DNA of 39,374 nucleotides, taken from contig NZ_WBMR01000079.1 in the NCBI RefSeq assembly GCF_008923365.1, positions 1 through 39,374 of the forward strand, given 5' to 3'. This document shows, piece by piece, positions 38,402 to 39,374 of the stretch. The stretch is from Actinomadura montaniterrae. GTDB lineage: Bacteria > Actinomycetota > Actinomycetes > Streptosporangiales > Streptosporangiaceae. The notes under the pieces were generated by a model that did no database searches, was not told the DNA's origin, and worked only from the letters and a program-made list of their open reading frames with translations. A program made the translations under genes and the position numbers. Each line of letters starts with the position of its first letter. Position 1 is the stretch's first letter.

Positions 38402-39374
38402 TCATGGCGCCGTCGCCGACGGGGACGCGGAGGGCGACGCGGTGGCCGTCGGCGACGGCGCCGGCAGGGGGACGGCGCCGGAGCCGAGGTTGAGCAGCGG
38501 GTCGCCCTCCTGGACGCGGACGCCGGCCCGCGTCGCCGCGACGGCCCGTCCGGACGCCGCGACCTGGAGCGTCCAGCCGCCGACCTGTAACCCGTTGAGC
38601 GCGGCCGGCCGCCCGCCGGACAGGACGCCGAACACCACGGACGCGGGTCCGGTGGCCTGTCCGGTCGAGCACGGCAGGCCGCGCCCGGTCGTCCCGAGGT
38701 AGGCGCCCGTCCGGACCGCGGCGCCGTCGCGGGCCGCGGTCGGCGCGGTCAGCCGGGAGAACGTCGACGCGAGCCCGTTCGGGTGGATCAGCAGCAGCAT
38801 CGCGTGCCCGGACGTCCGGCTGCACAGCCGGTAGAGACGGCCGGGCCCGGGCGCGAGGACCCGGCCGTCCCCACCCGCGAACGCGATCGCCCTCGGGTCG
38901 CCGGCGGGACGCATCGTCCACGACTTGCCGACGCCCCAGGGCAGCTCCAGCCCGGTGGCCGCCCCGCTCACGGCGGCCTTCCCGTAGCGGGCGAGGAGCG
39001 CGCGTTCGCCGTCCGGCACGACGTCGGACGGGGCGCTCTTCGCGAACGCCGCGAAGGTCGGCGCGCCGGTCACCGACACCTGCCAGCCGGTCTTGACGTG
39101 CCGGGCGATGAACAGCGACGCGTCCGGCGGCGCCGCCACCCCGGCGGGCGGCGCGATCACCGACGAGCCGAACGCCCAGCCCTTCGCGGCGTCCGCCCGG
39201 GACAGCAGCACGGTCGGCGCCGCCGGCGCGCGCCCGCCGAACTCGCGGCGCGCGATCGTCGAGCGCTGGCGGAGCACGGCGGTGCGCACCGTCCGGACCA
39301 GCGGCGCCGTCTTCGCGGTGGTGGTCGCGGGCTTGGAGCCCCGCGAGGCACGCGCCGGGCGGGTCCGCTCGGAC
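38402..39374 (-). CDS. M23-fold (LasA-like) protein with degenerate active site, 5' end outside window
   Basis: The frame stays open to the right edge, so at least 323 C-terminal residues are seen. The segment LPWGVGKSWTMRP, then AIAFAGGDGRVLAPGPGRLYRLCS ... MLLLIHPNGLASTFSRL ... GAYLGTTGRGLPCSTGQATGPASVVFGVL ... GGWTLQV follows the order of secreted actinobacterial M23 peptidases. The zinc ligands appear lost: the Asp of LDFAGGDG is Ala, and the TGxHxHF motif reads TGPASVVFG. The C terminus is a Ser/Pro/Thr/Ala linker (PSPTATASPSASPSATAP). It heads the leftward redox operon. It may be a binding-only protein. Confidence 0.75.
   Translation of the reverse strand, partial: SERTRPARASRGSKPATTTAKTAPLVRTVRTAVLRQRSTIARREFGGRAPAAPTVLLSRADAAKGWAFGSSVIAPPAGVAAPPDASLFIARHVKTGWQVSVTGAPTFAAFAKSAPSDVVPDGERALLARYGKAAVSGAATGLELPWGVGKSWTMRPAGDPRAIAFAGGDGRVLAPGPGRLYRLCSRTSGHAMLLLIHPNGLASTFSRLTAPTAARDGAAVRTGAYLGTTGRGLPCSTGQATGPASVVFGVLSGGRPAALNGLQVGGWTLQVAASGRAVAATRAGVRVQEGDPLLNLGSGAVPLPAPSPTATASPSASPSATAP

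Overview
This window is very GC-rich DNA (by eye above 70 percent) from an actinomycete. Features pointing that way are the small SRP RNA next to dnaX, ybaB and recR, an F420-dependent luciferase-like oxidoreductase, a DUF5753 helix-turn-helix regulator, GTG/TTG starts and many promoters that place the -10 box 6-7 nt before the start codon (leaderless mRNAs). It looks like a chromosomal segment of the Actinomadura/Streptosporangiales type. The genus is an inference. There is no CRISPR array, transposase, integrase or phage module.

Layout. 1-3.1 kb: the end of an MFS transporter, a small conserved antitoxin-like protein, a LuxR regulator, a DUF1059 protein and an SDR oxidoreductase. 3.2-11.5 kb: the conserved core tRNA-Ser / DUF952 / SRP RNA / dnaX ... 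ybaB / recR / DUF5063. Between dnaX and ybaB lies about 3.5 kb of unusual DNA: a 16-bp tandem array, a frameshifted hemC, a secreted collagen- or PGRS-like repeat protein, a strong hairpin and a 23-bp tandem array. 11.5-19 kb: a cupin, a TetR-like protein with an elaborate promoter, a giant DUF4132 protein, an ArsR regulator and an F420 oxidoreductase that share an operator, and an alpha/beta hydrolase. 19-22 kb: aspartokinase (with an internal beta-subunit start) and an aspartate-semialdehyde dehydrogenase, the first two steps of the aspartate amino-acid family. 21.8-27.8 kb: SnoaL-like protein, TetR, a secreted Pro-rich LAS-like peptidase, an S9 peptidase, a serine beta-lactamase-like protein and a MerR regulator. 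27.9-35 kb: a His-rich mini-lipoprotein, a saccharopine-dehydrogenase-like protein, two GlxA/AraC-type regulators, two small unknown proteins, a divergent LysR/diaminopropionate ammonia-lyase-like pair and a DUF5753 regulator. 35-39.4 kb: a lone RsbRD-type domain, a small membrane protein, and a leftward operon of a degenerate M23-like protein, a ferric-reductase-like membrane protein and a NuoF-like flavoprotein fused to a ferredoxin.

Most interesting points: the single-base frameshift in hemC; the three-module secreted Gly-X-Ser/Thr protein; the matched operators in the arsR and F420-oxidoreductase promoters; the redox operon headed by an M23-fold protein that appears to have lost its zinc ligands; the His-rich lipoprotein divergent from a cysteine-free MerR; and several perfect palindromes at divergent or autoregulated promoters.
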